This document shows, piece by piece, positions 1 through 11,370 of a stretch of 48,148 nucleotides of DNA (position 1 is the stretch's first letter; each line of letters opens with the position of its first letter). This stretch comes from Branchiostoma floridae (lineage: Eukaryota; Chordata; Leptocardii; Amphioxiformes; Branchiostomatidae), in assembly GCF_000003815.2 (NCBI RefSeq), contig NC_049993.1, forward strand, positions 1,212,448 through 1,260,595, given 5' to 3'. Position numbers and translations under genes: made by a program. The notes beneath the pieces were generated by a model. The model saw only the letters and a program-made list of their open reading frames with translations, did not search any database and was not told the DNA's origin.

Positions 1-582
1 AGGGATTATCTCACCATATACACCGAGGATAAGGCGGGGCATTAACGATATTATCATATAGCCTATCCAACTGACAGTTATTTCACACAAATTCATTTAT
101 AACAAATAAACACTTTAATACATTACATAAAAATACATTTGCAATATATATATTGTACAATAGTGTCTATATATAATACAAACATTAAACTATTTCATCA
201 TCATCATTTAAGTAATAATTCTAACTAATCATCTGTTTGTGAGATAGCATATCAGCATCAACATGTGGCTTATTTGCAATACAAACTACATGTATTAAGT
301 GGAGTCCTGGTACCCCCCATGCAGAGCCTTTTCACTTGGGCACGACAAAGTACGTATATATGAAGTGATTTAGGAAGGTACCGGCTTAATCACGTTAGAA
401 AGCCATACTGAAAATGTGTAAAATCAGCATAATTCCTTTTCAAGTATCCCTATATTCCCCATGTGGAGCCCTAATTAACATAACCAATCAATCATAATAT
501 TTTTGACAGTTATGCATGGTTTACACACAAACAACAGTACAAAAAAATTTCATGACTGTCCCCTGTATAATGGTGCGGTCCA
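1..582. other. AT-rich non-coding stretch
   Basis: No credible coding exon, RNA gene or repeat structure is visible here. The sequence is AT-rich with short simple runs only. Confidence 0.5.
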
Positions 583-618
583 AAAAGTGGTCGGTTATTA
601 GAATAACCGACCACTTTT
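583..618. repeat. 17-bp perfect inverted repeat (2-nt spacer)
   Basis: Two arms, 583-599 and 602-618, are exact reverse complements (AAAAGTGGTCGGTTATT and its complement) around the dinucleotide AG. This can form a near-spacerless hairpin or cruciform. It could be the core of a short foldback element. No target duplication is obvious. Confidence 0.85.
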
Positions 619-683
619 GAGGTTACTGCCTGATAACCCATGGGAAATGGGGGCCTCTGATTGGCCAACTCCATCTGGCTATA

Positions 684-748
684 TGATAATAAAGTTTATT
701 GCAAATTCTTGCCCGTGGGCTAATTGCATGTAACATGAGAAATTCAGA
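684..748. repeat. Dispersed repeat family, copy 1
   Basis: The core AAGTTTATTGCAAATTCTTG followed by CCCGTGGGCTAATTGCA recurs in diverged form at 9064-9120 and 15558-15620. Three copies with the same core in one window point to a dispersed element. The family is not identified; the end of a retroelement is one possibility. Confidence 0.6.
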
Positions 749-1757
749 CAAAGTAAAATTCAATATCAAAGGTGTCTACTCTAGTCTAGATTACTAAAAG
801 CTAACTCTAGGTCCTGGGTTATTGGGTTAATGAACTGTGATGAAATTTAGTTTGTGCGAAGGGGTTGGGAAGACAAATCAATGTCGATTTTTGGACCCCT
901 TTTGTGTGACCTTGGTGCTGCAGCAGAACTTTGCACCTTTTGTCCTGGACGTGCTATGGTCTTAATCTTTTTAACTTAATGGCAGATAGCTTTTGATATA
1001 ATTGAGAAGTGATGTATGCTTTGGTGTTGTTACAATAAACCACTCCACTCTACACGGTGTATATTTTGTCAGCTTGTCAAGTCAGCGCCCATCGCAGGAA
1101 GTGGCGCTTTGCTGGGCAGAACTAAAAATGTTCCGTCTCCGATGTGGACTACGGGCAGCTCGCTTCTGCTACGTGTAGCTGTGACTTTGTCGCTCATTCC
1201 CGTCTCAAGAGCGTTGTGGCCAACTCACCGTAACTAACCATAATTTTTTTTAATTTAACGTGAAAAGCATTACAGACGCAGTGGTGGCGTATACAAAAGA
1301 CATAAACGTAAACACCATAAGAAATAACACAATATTGTAACGAAATATAACAATGCTAATAACAGAATGTGATAAACTTGAACGATGTACATTAAGCAAA
1401 TGATACATTATAATAGAACGTTGTTGGAGGGGCAAGTCCCCTACCCCAAAGACGAACAGTCAAAGTTAACATAATAAACCTAAAACTCAGAAAAAAATCG
1501 AGGTTTAAGGCGTTTGTAGTAATTATGAAATTTTGGGTGGTAGCCAATATTTTGGAGTTTATGGAAGATTAACACAATGGGCTTCTGCGAATCTAGGAGA
1601 GACTGGGGCATTTCAGAATGTGCTAAGAAGTTGACTGTGTGTTCTGTGAGCAGAGATAGTGTGCCCAGGAGTGACAATCGTGTCTTTTGTAAGAAGGGCA
1701 GTGGAGTAAATGTTGGACGCACATTCTAGCGAACATTGGTCTGCAATGTAATCGCCA
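749..1757. other. No gene seen
   Basis: Only short open frames (61-80 codons) with no recognisable motif and no consistent splice signals. I see no coding feature here. Confidence 0.4.
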
Positions 1758-1759
1758 TA

Positions 1760-2152
1760 GTTTTTCCAATCCAGAGAGCCATCTAACCAAAGGTTCCGTA
1801 CAGAAGTCCCCCACTACACCACAGACATCTACTCAATATAGAATTCGCTCAGCCGAGTTTTTTTCCAATCCAGAGAGCCATCTAACCAAAGGTTCCGTAC
1901 AGTAGTCCCCCACTACACCACAGACATCTACTCAATATAGAATTCGCTCAGCCGAGTTTTTTTCCAATCCAGAGAGCCATCTAACCGATGGTTTCGTACA
2001 GTAGCCTCCCACTACACCACAGACATCTACTCAATATAGAATTCGCTCAGCCGAGTTTTTCCAATCCAGAGAGCCATCTAACCAATGGTTCCGTACAGTA
2101 GTCCCCCACTACACCACAGACATCTACTCAATATAGAATTCGCTCAGCCGTC
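1760..2152. repeat. 98-bp minisatellite, 4 copies
   Basis: Four head-to-tail units begin with CCAATCCAGAGAGCCATCTA near 1766, 1865, 1964 and 2061 (periods 99, 99, 97). Each ends with AATATAGAATTCGCTCAGCC. Units differ by a few substitutions and by the length of the T run before CCAATCC, so expansion looks recent. Confidence 0.95.
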
Positions 2153-2322
2153 TGTAAGCCGAGAGCGCCACAAATACTTTCTCCAGCTGACTACGCCTTG
2201 TGCCCACTTCAGCCTTTGTGGCGGCGGGTTTTCCCTGGATCAAAGCTCCTCCAACCATTGAAAGTTGTCCCCCTTGGAGTATTCTTCCACTTGAGAAACA
2301 TTACAGGGTGGGAAAATGTAAA

Positions 2323-2832
2323 CTATTCCCTTTCCAAGTGAAGGAAAACTCGATTGTCTAAACGAACTGTCCAAGCATTTTGAGAAAAGGCAACATTTTC
2401 ACGTCGGTACCTTTGTGGCGCCCGAGTGGCAAATAGACGGAAAGAGCAACAGCTAAAGGAGTTCGCAAGTGCTTGCGCCTCTTTGTTAAACGTCCGTTCA
2501 TCTGGTCGTTCGGCAATATTTCCACCTTTGTACTTCGGTAGTTTCAAAGTGTGAAGGCGATAAAGTGTGTGATACATTTGTTTTGCCGAGTCGATCAGGC
2601 TACATTCTTGTACAACAGAACAAATACGGGAAGAAGTGATGTTTTCTTGTAGAAACTGTCTTGCCGAAATACCTGACCATGTGATTTCGCACCTGTTTGA
2701 GGACAAATCTTCAGATAGCGGAGCACGTAATATGTAGTGGAGTCGTGTGGCCGAACTGTTCATGCATGTGTGGCCTAGAACCCAGATCCTGGGTTCCAAT
2801 ACTGTCATACTACCGATCTTTTGCTCCTGCAT
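2323..2832 (-). other. Open frame of 169 codons, unrecognised
   Basis: This is the longest stop-free minus-strand stretch in the first 27 kb. The translation resembles no family I know and is rich in Arg, Ser and Cys without domain structure. No splice or promoter context supports it. A chance frame of this length is plausible across 48 kb, so I list it only as an unresolved candidate. Confidence 0.12.
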
Positions 2833-3168
2833 GGGAAAGGCACTTTACACGGGTTTTCTAAACCCTTTCAGGTATAAAAACGAGTACCTGACTAGTACTT
2901 CGGCTCAAGGTGGGGATGGGGTCTACTTTCCACTACTGCGCCCTAGACACAGTATGCATAGTTTCAGAGGATAGTTACAGCCGATAACAACCCTCTGTCC
3001 CAACATGTACCTTTACTTTGTCAAGTTTGTTGTTCTTTGTATGTGGCACTGTTAAAATAGGTTATTATCAAGAGTGAAGTGCAACATTGTCCTTGTCTAT
3101 CCAAAAGCAAATAAAGAAAAAATAAAGGAAAAATAAATCTATGAAGTGTGAACAACATGTTCTGTCTC

Positions 3169-3332
3169 TAGCCTCTACCAGGCTCCGCGGATCGGTGGTC
3201 TAATTGTAGAAATTGGACAAATAAAATACGTATTCTTCTGGCGGCTAACTCCCCTATAGCTAGCGTACTATAGACTTTATTTGTCTAATTTCCACTATTA
3301 GAACACCGATCCGCGGAGCCTGGTAGAGGCTA
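3169..3332. mobile_element. MITE family A, complete copy (164 bp)
   Basis: Long terminal inverted repeats: TAGCCTCTACCAGGCTCCGC at the left and its complement ending GGTAGAGGCTA at the right. Pairing continues inward through CGGATCGGTG. TTCTGTC on both sides (before 3167 and after 3332) may be a target duplication. There is no coding capacity, so it is a non-autonomous DNA transposon. Related copies lie at 19284-19480 and, as an end fragment, at 9968-9987. Confidence 0.85.
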
Positions 3333-3774
3333 TTCTGTCCCATGCATCAAACAGAATGCAGACTTGATTCTCTCCCATTTCTATTTTCCATTAACTACTG
3401 TAAAACTTTATTTGCGCCTTTGTTTAGTAAATGTAAATTTCCCGGGCGACGAGACAAACGTTAGCACAGAAAAGACAAGGGAAAGAGCTTAGAAAATGTA
3501 AGTTAAAGAAAATGGAACGGAAAAGGATAGAAAGAAGTAGTGTGCGGGTGCCACCTGTTTCCCTGAAGTTGTGGAATGCTGATTAAGGGATTCCGTGGGC
3601 CTCTGGGCTCAGTCTTGCACCACTAGGCGTGGCCCAGGTAATTATATCGTGGCCACAGGGGAGATTAACCGCACCTTTGCATCTTGTCAATCACAGGAAC
3701 AACAGGTCAACACACCGTTAAACCCCGGCTTTATTATCTCAAACCATTTCGCCCATCCTATTTTCTCCAGCAAT
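3333..3774. other. No gene seen
   Basis: Low-complexity AT-rich start, then mixed sequence leading into the SINE. No supported exon. Confidence 0.35.
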
Positions 3775-3925
3775 CTCTTGTAGCTATCGAGTTGGTAGGT
3801 CGTGAGTTCGATCCCCGGCCGAGTCACACCAAAGACGTAAAAATGGTACATGCTGTTTCTCTGTTTGGCACTCAGCATGTGGGAAATAGTATGGTATAGC
3901 TGAACACGTACACGCTGAACACACA
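3775..3925 (+). mobile_element. tRNA-derived SINE, 5'-truncated head
   Basis: A Pol III B box is present at 3805-3815 (AGTTCGATCCC, against consensus RGTTCGANNCC), followed by CCGGCCGAGTCACACCAAAG. The A-box half of the tRNA head is degenerate and no tRNA cloverleaf can be completed, so this is not a tRNA gene. The downstream body (ATGGTACATGCTGTTTCTCT and on) is the tRNA-unrelated part. Its 3' limit is uncertain. Confidence 0.65.
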
Positions 3926-4533
3926 CCACTACCAGTGGACTTGTTCCATGTTGTAGTGATTGCACAAATCTCTGTGGCTACAGAACTGAACATGGGCGCC
4001 GCCCGATGTCCGATTTGGTGCGGAAAGGAACTTTTTAATGTCCGACCTGTATTAGGTGGTATCAGCAACCTCTGGCTCGCTACACCACCGTACGAGTGTG
4101 AGAAAGTTCTCGGAAAATCCGCCCGCCTGGACTTGCATACTCTCCAAGCAGAGGTTGAGTTGCGTATATATAGTAGTAGTCGGAAATCACACCGGCGCTC
4201 CTCTTATGTAAGAGTAGTGTTTTCAGGGTGGGGTAGTCATACGCGCTTCCATAATGATCCATGAATAAGGAAAGTGCTTTGTAGTGAATCTGAAGAAGAA
4301 GAGAGATGGATGTGTTCGAAATGTCCGAAAGTTATCTCCGAATGTTATATTTAGTTGTGGACATTGATTTGTCTTTGAATATTGTTAACAAGGATGTATT
4401 CCTTTCATAAACGTTCAAGTGATAATTATAGTTTCAGATTATGGCAGAGCAAGGTGGTGTCAAATTTAAAGTAAGCGGACGCTTCAAATACACATTTAAT
4501 AAAGTCTTGAATGTCGGATTTAATAAGAATGTA
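3926..4533. other. No gene seen
   Basis: Short overlapping open frames on both strands, none with a recognisable domain. Part of this stretch may be SINE body or another diverged repeat. Confidence 0.3.
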
Positions 4534-4566
<33 letters not shown>

Positions 4567-4580
4567 CCCAATCAATCAAT
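4534..4580. repeat. (AATC)n microsatellite
   Basis: Repeated AATC/CAAT tetranucleotides with one interruption (CACCC). Confidence 0.95.
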
Positions 4581-4768
4581 GTATCAAAATGACAGTAGAA
4601 TGCAAGAAATGTAAAGTAAATTGTGTTCATTTAACAAGTATTTGCAATGGTTACTACACGGAATTCTTCCATACGTAACAAGTTATGAACAAGTTACATT
4701 ACAATATACATGACAACATATTGACTTCATCATGTTACGTTATAGACGCTTGTGTACGCGCGCGCATG

Positions 4769-5085
4769 TATATGCGTGTGTGTGTGTGTGTCGTGTGTGT
4801 GTGTATCATGTGTGCGTGTTTACGTGTATGGTCTCTGTGTGTTTTTGTGTGTGTGTGTGTGTGCATGTGTGAGTGTATAAGTGTGCGTGTTTATGTGTAT
4901 GGTGTCTATGTGCATGTGTGAGTGTATAAGTGTGCGTGTTTATGTGTGGTGTCTGTGTATGTTTGAGCGTACGTGTATGTGTACATGTGTGAGTGTGCGT
5001 GAGTGTATGTGTGAGTGTATGAGTGTGTGAGTGTATGTGTGAGTGTATGAGTGTGCGTGTGAGTGCACGTGTTTGTAAGTGTGCC
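4769..5085. repeat. (TG)n-rich region, imperfect
   Basis: About 320 bp of alternating TG with interruptions such as GAGTGTATG and TTTACGTGTATGG. Such purine-pyrimidine alternation can adopt Z-DNA. Open frames across it encode only Cys/Val or Thr/His runs and are artefacts of the repeat. Confidence 0.95.
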
Positions 5086-6787
5086 AGGACATGTTTAACC
5101 TAAGTTCCCCGGTATGTCTGCAGGAGCTACACACGTAAATAAACCATCACTTATTTGTCTCCATGCATGACATGTGCTGGCTGTCTTACATAAACACAAA
5201 CCTGAGCACTACTAACCCTTCCGCCTGACATCAACTATCATTGTGTTTTCTGCCAATATTCAGGAATAGAATCTTATTTTTGGTAATCTACAAAGTACAA
5301 AAAAAAAAGAAAGAAATCATTTAGTCCAAGGCCGTGTAACTACCAGTCACTGCCGCATTACTGTATTGTTTTTCTGTTGTTGTTTTAAGTTCCCCTCCTT
5401 TCAAAAATGACATAACATAATATCAAGTATCAAATTTCCACCTCAAACAATGTTATAGAGGCCTTCACCCGATTGTCTTAAACGCCTAAGTATTTGAAGT
5501 GAATTCGAATATACCTCATGATTACTGATAATGCATTCTGTATATTTTGATTACTTTAAATTCATCTATTTTTTCTCATATGTTATGGCATCCGGTGGGA
5601 TACGAGAGATGATATTACCGTAAGTTTGGGTGTGCTACAACCGGATATTCGCCGTACAGATGGCAAACGTGTTCGGCCCCAAGAGTATGTGGAGAAGCAC
5701 TCCCTCAAGACAACCATTCACACTTACGCCACATCTTCAGAAAAGACGCTGGAGCCGCATGTTCCCCGTATAAGAACTTTATTCGAACCGATACACAACA
5801 AACATGTTTCGCCGCGTGGCTTCCTCAGTGTTATGGGCTCGAAACGTGTCCGGCCCTGTTCCCTTGTCCAGGTGGTGGTACCTACCACTGCTGTACCCGA
5901 GAACAATTCCCCCTGTCCGATTTGGAACATGTAACTCCGCTGGCCTGTCCGTTATTTACACGTGAAATAGTGCATTTCTTTGTCGACCACCCGCAGCTCG
6001 GCAGACATGTCACTCCGAAGCCACCACCATGTCCCTCCTGTGCTCCCGTGAAGAGGGTACATTGTTGGAACAAGATTCAGCCGTCATGCGGAACATGTCG
6101 GGATCAGAGCCTTGCTACTAGAGTTTCATTCTAAACTGTACGACACTCGCTAGATAATACGTACAGCCTCCTAACCCTCACGTCTCGACAAGGTAAGGTC
6201 TATGGACAGATTTAACAGCCAGGGTTAGCGAGTTGTAAAGGTGGAAAAACGGACTGGCCTAAATCCGCTCAGGAATGCAACCAGAACCGTTCCGGACTTT
6301 ACGCTTTGAGCTGAAATGAGACGTTGTGACTCAATTTGCAACATTTAGGAGCTTTTATGGTATTGAATGGCAGGCTTGGCTGTGTACACAATACACAAGT
6401 CGGGCTGTGCCGGAACGTGTGCTGCATGACTTCCAACTTATCAACGGCTTACAAAACCAACGGCCTCAATTAGTGCGATCCAAAAAGCAAATAAATATAT
6501 GAAAGACTCGACTAAAAACCTGTTGTATTTTGGTGAATAACAAAACAGCATTAGTGTCGCTACTCCAGACGGACTGACGGTGGGCCTGTAACAGAGTGCG
6601 GGGTTTGGTGATGTACACACGACACGGGGCACTGCAACAAGTACACTGGAACAACGTCCGCTTATCACATAGTCATCAGGGGTAAGCTGGGCACAGGAGG
6701 GACAACGGCTGTCAGCAGTGCTGACGGACGACCTGTCACTCAAAACACGAGCGGACAGAGAGGGGAGACATTCCCGAGAAAATCTAG
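5086..6787. other. Mixed sequence without a recognised gene
   Basis: 5580-6150 is more GC- and CpG-rich than its surroundings and has overlapping open frames up to 102 codons on both strands. I recognise none of them and see no consistent exon boundaries. It could be a low-copy regulatory or diverged repeat segment. Confidence 0.35.
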
Positions 6788-6949
6788 AGAGAGAGAGAGA
6801 GAGAAAGACAGTCAGACAGACAGACGGACAGACAGACAGACAGACACACACATACTAACTTATAAACACACAAACCAAACAAACACACGCACACTGTCAC
6901 AGGCACACAGACATACGCACGCACATACACACACACACGCACATAAACA

Positions 6950-6981
<32 letters not shown>

Positions 6982-7016
6982 TACACACACACACATACAC
7001 ACACATACACACACAC
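6788..7016. repeat. Compound microsatellite (GA)n-(CAGA)n-(CA)n
   Basis: GA dinucleotides, then CAGA/GACA tetranucleotides to about 6850, then CA-rich repeats to 7016. Long Cys/Val reading frames on the minus strand come from the repeat. Confidence 0.95.
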
Positions 7017-7490
7017 AGTGAAATGTTTAGAAAGGAAAGGCAAGAAACATTGGGCAAACAACCATTTTAAACAGTAGCACAGTTTATGAATAGCCCTCAC
7101 ATGAGCACCAGAAGGAAACAAAATTAATCTTGACACACTGACGGCAGTGAATGGAGGTTTGTGACTAGAAGAAGTTGAAACAGGGGACAGGACACCGCCA
7201 CAAGTCTACAGTTTCACGTTCAGCAGCCCAGTCCCGTCAGGTGTATTTGGTCCCGCCCACAGTTCACAACAGAAAACACTCTCTCCCTGCACGTCCACAG
7301 AGTGACAAGCAAACTTTGCAAGAGAGCTTTCATTAAAAACATCTCCAAGTCTTTGTTGTTGACATGCCTGGGATCTGTGGCGCACGGTGGGCAGGACAGG
7401 TGTATACTTCAGACAAATACTTGTCACCACCACGGACAGCGGTGTTTGAACACACGGCTCCTACCAAGGTCGGACCGCTAGAGACTCTAG

Positions 7491-7757
7491 TAGCCTCCGT
7501 TGCAGTCTTCGAACGGGGCTGTTTCGAAACGGGACGAAACTCCCTTCCTCGGCAAACTCCCTTCAACAGCAAACTCCCTTCCTCAGCAAACTCCCTTCCA
7601 CAGCAAACTCCCTTCAACAGCAAACTCCCTTCAACAGCAAACTCCCTTTCCCGGCACAAGAGAACCTAGCCAACGTTGAAAATCGCGAACATACATGCAA
7701 CGCCCCCCCCCCCCCCAAATAAAAACCGGCCCCCTTCGAGGACTGCAACGGAGGCTA
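7491..7757. mobile_element. TIR element with internal 17-bp minisatellite
   Basis: Ends are inverted: TAGCCTCCGTTGCAGTCTTC at 7491 and its complement (GGACTGCAACGGAGGCTA) ending at 7757. Inside, 7549-7667 holds seven 17-bp units of the type ACTCCCTTCAACAGCAA, and a C homopolymer lies near 7704. No transposase frame, so it is non-autonomous. Confidence 0.8.
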
Positions 7758-7938
7758 TAGAGAACCCAAGTGCAGCTAAATGGACACTCATGATCCTTCA
7801 GGTAGTTGAAACAGGATAAGATGTGATCGCTTTTACATATTCAGCTGACATTTCTGTGACCCGTTCTCTCTCTCTCTCTCTAACGTTATATATATATACT
7901 AGTTTAGGATGTGTACCTAAACGTGACAACAGGTGCGG

Positions 7939-9024
7939 GTATAGGAATCGGTTACAGGTCCGGTGTGACAGCGATCTCGCCCTCCCCGGCTAGTGATCTC
8001 GCCCCCCTACCTCGCCCCCCTTTAGCGATTTCGCCCCCCCCCCCAAAAAAACGGGTTTACATGACATTTTAGAAGTTGATTGGTATAAATCACAAAATGC
8101 AGTTTCAGAATGATATAAGTACACGAGTTTGATACATAACTCCCTTCATAGTATCAATATTAACGTAATTACATGGTAATAAGATAGTTGAACTTGTTTC
8201 AGACAAGGAGGGTTGGGTCCCTTGTATTCCCATTATTCCATATACCTGAGTCTTGACATAAGATGTATTTCATTGTATTCACCTGTCCTCAAACAACCTA
8301 TATATCTCCAATATGAAGTCTCTACCATGAAGTGACAACAAAAGAACTATGTAATGTCTTTATTAATTATGCAAATATTAGGTATTAATTAGAATAACGC
8401 ACATTTTGGTATATGCACCTGGCCAAGGGATATCTTCACCTCCAACATGACTGTTTTTTCTAGTATTTAGGAACTGATGCATTTACCCGTGTTTCTTAAG
8501 ACTGGTACTTTACCAGTGTTTGTGTAGCATTTAGCAACAGCTATATCAACTTGCGCGTAGATAGTGCTTATAATGAGAAACTATTATTCACGTGTGTTTT
8601 TGTTAGTGCTTTGGAAATGTTTCCAGCACAAGAAAGAAAACACTGTGACAAATTGAAAACATATAGCTGACTCGTATTCCGTACCATAGACGGTGTTGAT
8701 TTATACGTTCGCAGTAGCACTGTTTTTATGCCACTTCAGCTGCAAAAATTGTCTTTTTCATTTCAATGTCATGTTTGCACCGAACAATATAGTATCGACT
8801 TTCGAGGTATGACAGGCATCTTACGGTACGGTAATAAGGTGCCATAAGGTACCAGGTAACACACCATACACGTTACTTCCCAGGTGCAGTATAGTACCAG
8901 GTAGCGCACCTGTAATATGTAGTAACCAGCTGCTCTTGGGAGGGGGGGGGGGGGCGAAAACGCTAAAGGGGGACGAAAACGCTAGTGATCTCGCTGTCAC
9001 ACCGGACCTGAACCTGTTCCTGTA
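7939..9024. mobile_element. About 1.1-kb element with terminal inverted repeats
   Basis: The left end (GGTTACAGGTCCGGTGTGAC, from 7950) matches the complement of the right end (GTCACACCGGACCTGAACC, to about 9015). Weaker pairing continues outward to about 7939 and 9024. Poly-C near 8033 and poly-G near 8942 sit just inside the two ends and are also complementary. The AT-rich interior has no transposase frame. Confidence 0.7.
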
Positions 9025-9063
9025 CTGTATGATAAGAAACAAATTCTTTTCAATAATAAAGAA

Positions 9064-9120
9064 AGAAAGTTTATTTGCAAGTTCTTGCCCGAGGGCTAAT
9101 TGCAACATGGGACATACAGA
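9064..9120. repeat. Dispersed repeat family, copy 2
   Basis: The core AAGTTTATTTGCAAGTTCTT followed by GCCCGAGGGCTAATTGCA matches the copies at 684-748 and 15558-15620. Confidence 0.6.
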
Positions 9121-9574
9121 ATACATAGTAAACATACATAAAATGAAAGACTTTTGTATAGATAACAATGGTAACGACTGGAAACAAGTGAATATTCTAG
9201 CAATAATATGACTACTGAGAGCTACGATCTAAGCATTTGGGGTTTGCCTTCTTTTCTGGAAGCAGTGGAAGACGAAATGTCCCTCTTTTTCTATAATGAG
9301 TATGAGTGGGTGACTTATATGACGTTAACAGGGTTATAGTTTTGTTTTTGTCAGTAAGCGTTTGAAAATTACCACAGACAGTAACACAACTTGACAAGGT
9401 TACAATCGGAACACAACTAGCCTGAGTACCATTTGCTCTATATGTCGCTGGAAAAAATAATGATAGAAATTTGCCAAATAAACAGATAACATACCAGCCT
9501 GAGGAGTACAGTTTGCGATCTAGGTCGGCTGACTCATCTGGCGTGTTGTCTGACTATCATGCCAGTTTTTTAAA

Positions 9575-9973
9575 ACTTTCTCCAGTGATATATTACTGAA
9601 CTTTATTGCTCCATATTTGTACATGGTACAATGTATGGCAACGACTGTTACACAAAGTACAAAATAGGTGTATAGAACAAAACTTAACATCCTAATTAAC
9701 ATAACAAGAAGGGCTAACACAAGTCTTTTATATTATAGTGCTACAATCGAGTTGGGCTAATCATGAGTTTCATTACTCTTTCTAATAGCAAAGCAGTCTT
9801 TGATACATTTGCCTATCTTTGCATTATAGGAGTTGTTGCATCTAAAGATATATACAAATCTGCCTGTAGCATCGAGTATCTTGAAATCTGCTGTACTGGA
9901 TTCGAGAAATGTGAATAGCTCATTACGTAAAATAGCGTATCTAGAACATTCCATTAAAAAGTGACACGTGGAG
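9575..9973 (-). pseudogene. LINE 3' tail, family L1a (truncated copy)
   Basis: The minus strand from 9973 to 9757 encodes a C-terminal segment beginning HFLMECSRYAILRNELF and ending at a TAG (9759-9757). This is the HF-x2-C-x7-R pattern that closes ORF2 of many invertebrate non-LTR retrotransposons, just after the Cys-x2-Cys motif. AT-rich 3'UTR follows to about 9575. The 5' side stops at the MITE fragment 9968-9987. A second copy of the same tail is at 18776-19130, where protein and 3'UTR are both similar. The copy is dead, since all upstream domains are missing. Confidence 0.75.
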
Positions 9974-9987
9974 CCTGGTAGAGGCTA
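9968..9987. mobile_element. MITE family A, right-end fragment
   Basis: GTGGAGCCTGGTAGAGGCTA equals the right terminus of the copies at 3169-3332 and 19284-19480. No left arm is present nearby. Confidence 0.6.
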
Positions 9988-10379
9988 ACTGATCACGCCA
10001 AAAATAGTTACTCAAGCAACTGGATATGGTTTTGAAACTGATTAGACTAAAAAGTACAAAACTACACATGTCTTACAGTTTTGCTGTTTTTTTCTTTCTA
10101 AATCCTTTTCTTTAAGAAGGTTAAAATGGACTTCAGAACATTTGTTCATATGATTGTGCAGCCATTATACAAAACAACTTTCTTTGTCAGTGCAATCTTC
10201 CATATAGAAATCATAAATTGCAACTTAATCCATTGATAAAAAGTTACAGGTATCCAAGGTAATAGGTTTTGATTGTCTTTAAGGGAATATCCTTTACATT
10301 TACAGACGGTCGGAATTTGTACCAACAGAAAATTCGATCGGCATCTCTACTGGCAGAATTGCTTGCTATGCTGACATAT
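9988..10379. other. No gene seen
   Basis: AT-rich sequence with no supported feature until the hAT-type element begins. Confidence 0.4.
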
Positions 10380-10738
10380 CAGGGTTGTAGCCAGCCTGAA
10401 ATCATTTTCAGTCCGCTTGATTTTGAATGGGAATCCTATCGAGCACCGTGACGTTGCGGGTCATTTCTAGGGGGTCTGGGACCAAGAAAATTTTTAAATC
10501 AAGACCCTCTGAAACACTTTTTCCTGCATATTGAGGTGCAAAATTTGCTTGTAGACTAAGCTGTTCAATGGCATCTGTTTTGGCGAAGAAGAACACATGG
10601 GTTTCAGTTTTTTTAATATCTTTATATATCAATTTGTCTGTCCCAGGGGACGGAATGGGGAAAACTTTTTTCAGTCCCCAGCTGCAAAATTCCTTCAAAG
10701 GACTGAAGGATGAAGGACAGGTGCTGGCTACAACCCTG
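10380..10738. mobile_element. hAT-type non-autonomous transposon (359 bp) with 8-bp TSD
   Basis: TIRs: CAGGGTTGTAGCCAGC at 10380-10395, and GCTGGCTACAACCCTG ending at 10738. Flanking 8-mers are TGACATAT (10372-10379) and TGACACAT (10739-10746), 7 of 8 identical. An 8-bp duplication and CAGGG ends are typical of the hAT superfamily. The interior holds a module (near 10490-10570, with GACCCTCTGAAACAC) that recurs in the composite repeat at 44830-45820. Confidence 0.85.
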
Positions 10739-10746
10739 TGACACAT

Positions 10747-11370
10747 ACACACTTTTCCTCTACTACTCTGGTACTAATACTACTACTACTACTTTATGCC
10801 CTTGGAAATGCACTTTCTAACTTCACTCAGGTGGAGATGAGGGCCGTCCCTCGGATAGGACGTCAAATAGAGGTCCCGTGTTTGAGGAGAGCCACACCTC
10901 ACGCACGCACACACCACACTCATCGAAAAGAGCAAGGGACCTTCCCGGTGTTAGTGGTTCAAAATCTACTGTCCTATGGCCACACCCAAGGCAACTACTG
11001 TCATATTGAGGTCACTCGAGTTCGCGCCGAAAGGCAGCCGCAGAGACCCTTGTGATTTTGCCCCGCCTATTGTAAGCTCCTCGCAATTCAGTGAAGAGAG
11101 AGTAGTCGGCCCACCCAATGATAATAGAAAACAGCATGATAATTATGAGACAAAAGTTACAAACAACTTTGGAAATACCTTTTGCTTCTTTATTGTTTTT
11201 CCAATTTGCGTATTCATCTATACAACTTGAGAGTCCGAACTGCCATGCGAATCAAAGCAGCCAAAACGCTGGCGATTTGAATAAAAAACTTTATGCACTT
11301 AAGCATTGATATGCAATTTCAATCCTGATTTTAAAGCTAACTTCTTTTTGTTATGTTTCCTGTGTTATCT
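10747..11370. other. No gene seen
   Basis: Mixed sequence with short open frames up to 105 codons and no recognisable product. Confidence 0.35.

Noticed and set aside
1016-1237. 73-codon frame with hydrophobic stretch
   Set aside because: Short, with no homology recognised, no signal beyond chance hydrophobicity and no exon context.
3775-3850. Possible tRNA gene
   Set aside because: A B box is present but no acceptor stem, anticodon arm or A box can be assembled, so it fits a SINE head better.
4685-5134. Cys/Val-rich and Thr/His-rich frames
   Set aside because: Artefacts of the TG-rich repeat.
6441-7136. 136-codon and shorter minus-strand frames
   Set aside because: The N-terminal halves are microsatellite translations, and the remainder has no recognisable motif or splice context.
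7364-7669. Gln/Asn/Ser-rich 101-codon frame and its antisense partner
   Set aside because: Both are translations of the 17-bp minisatellite inside a TIR element.
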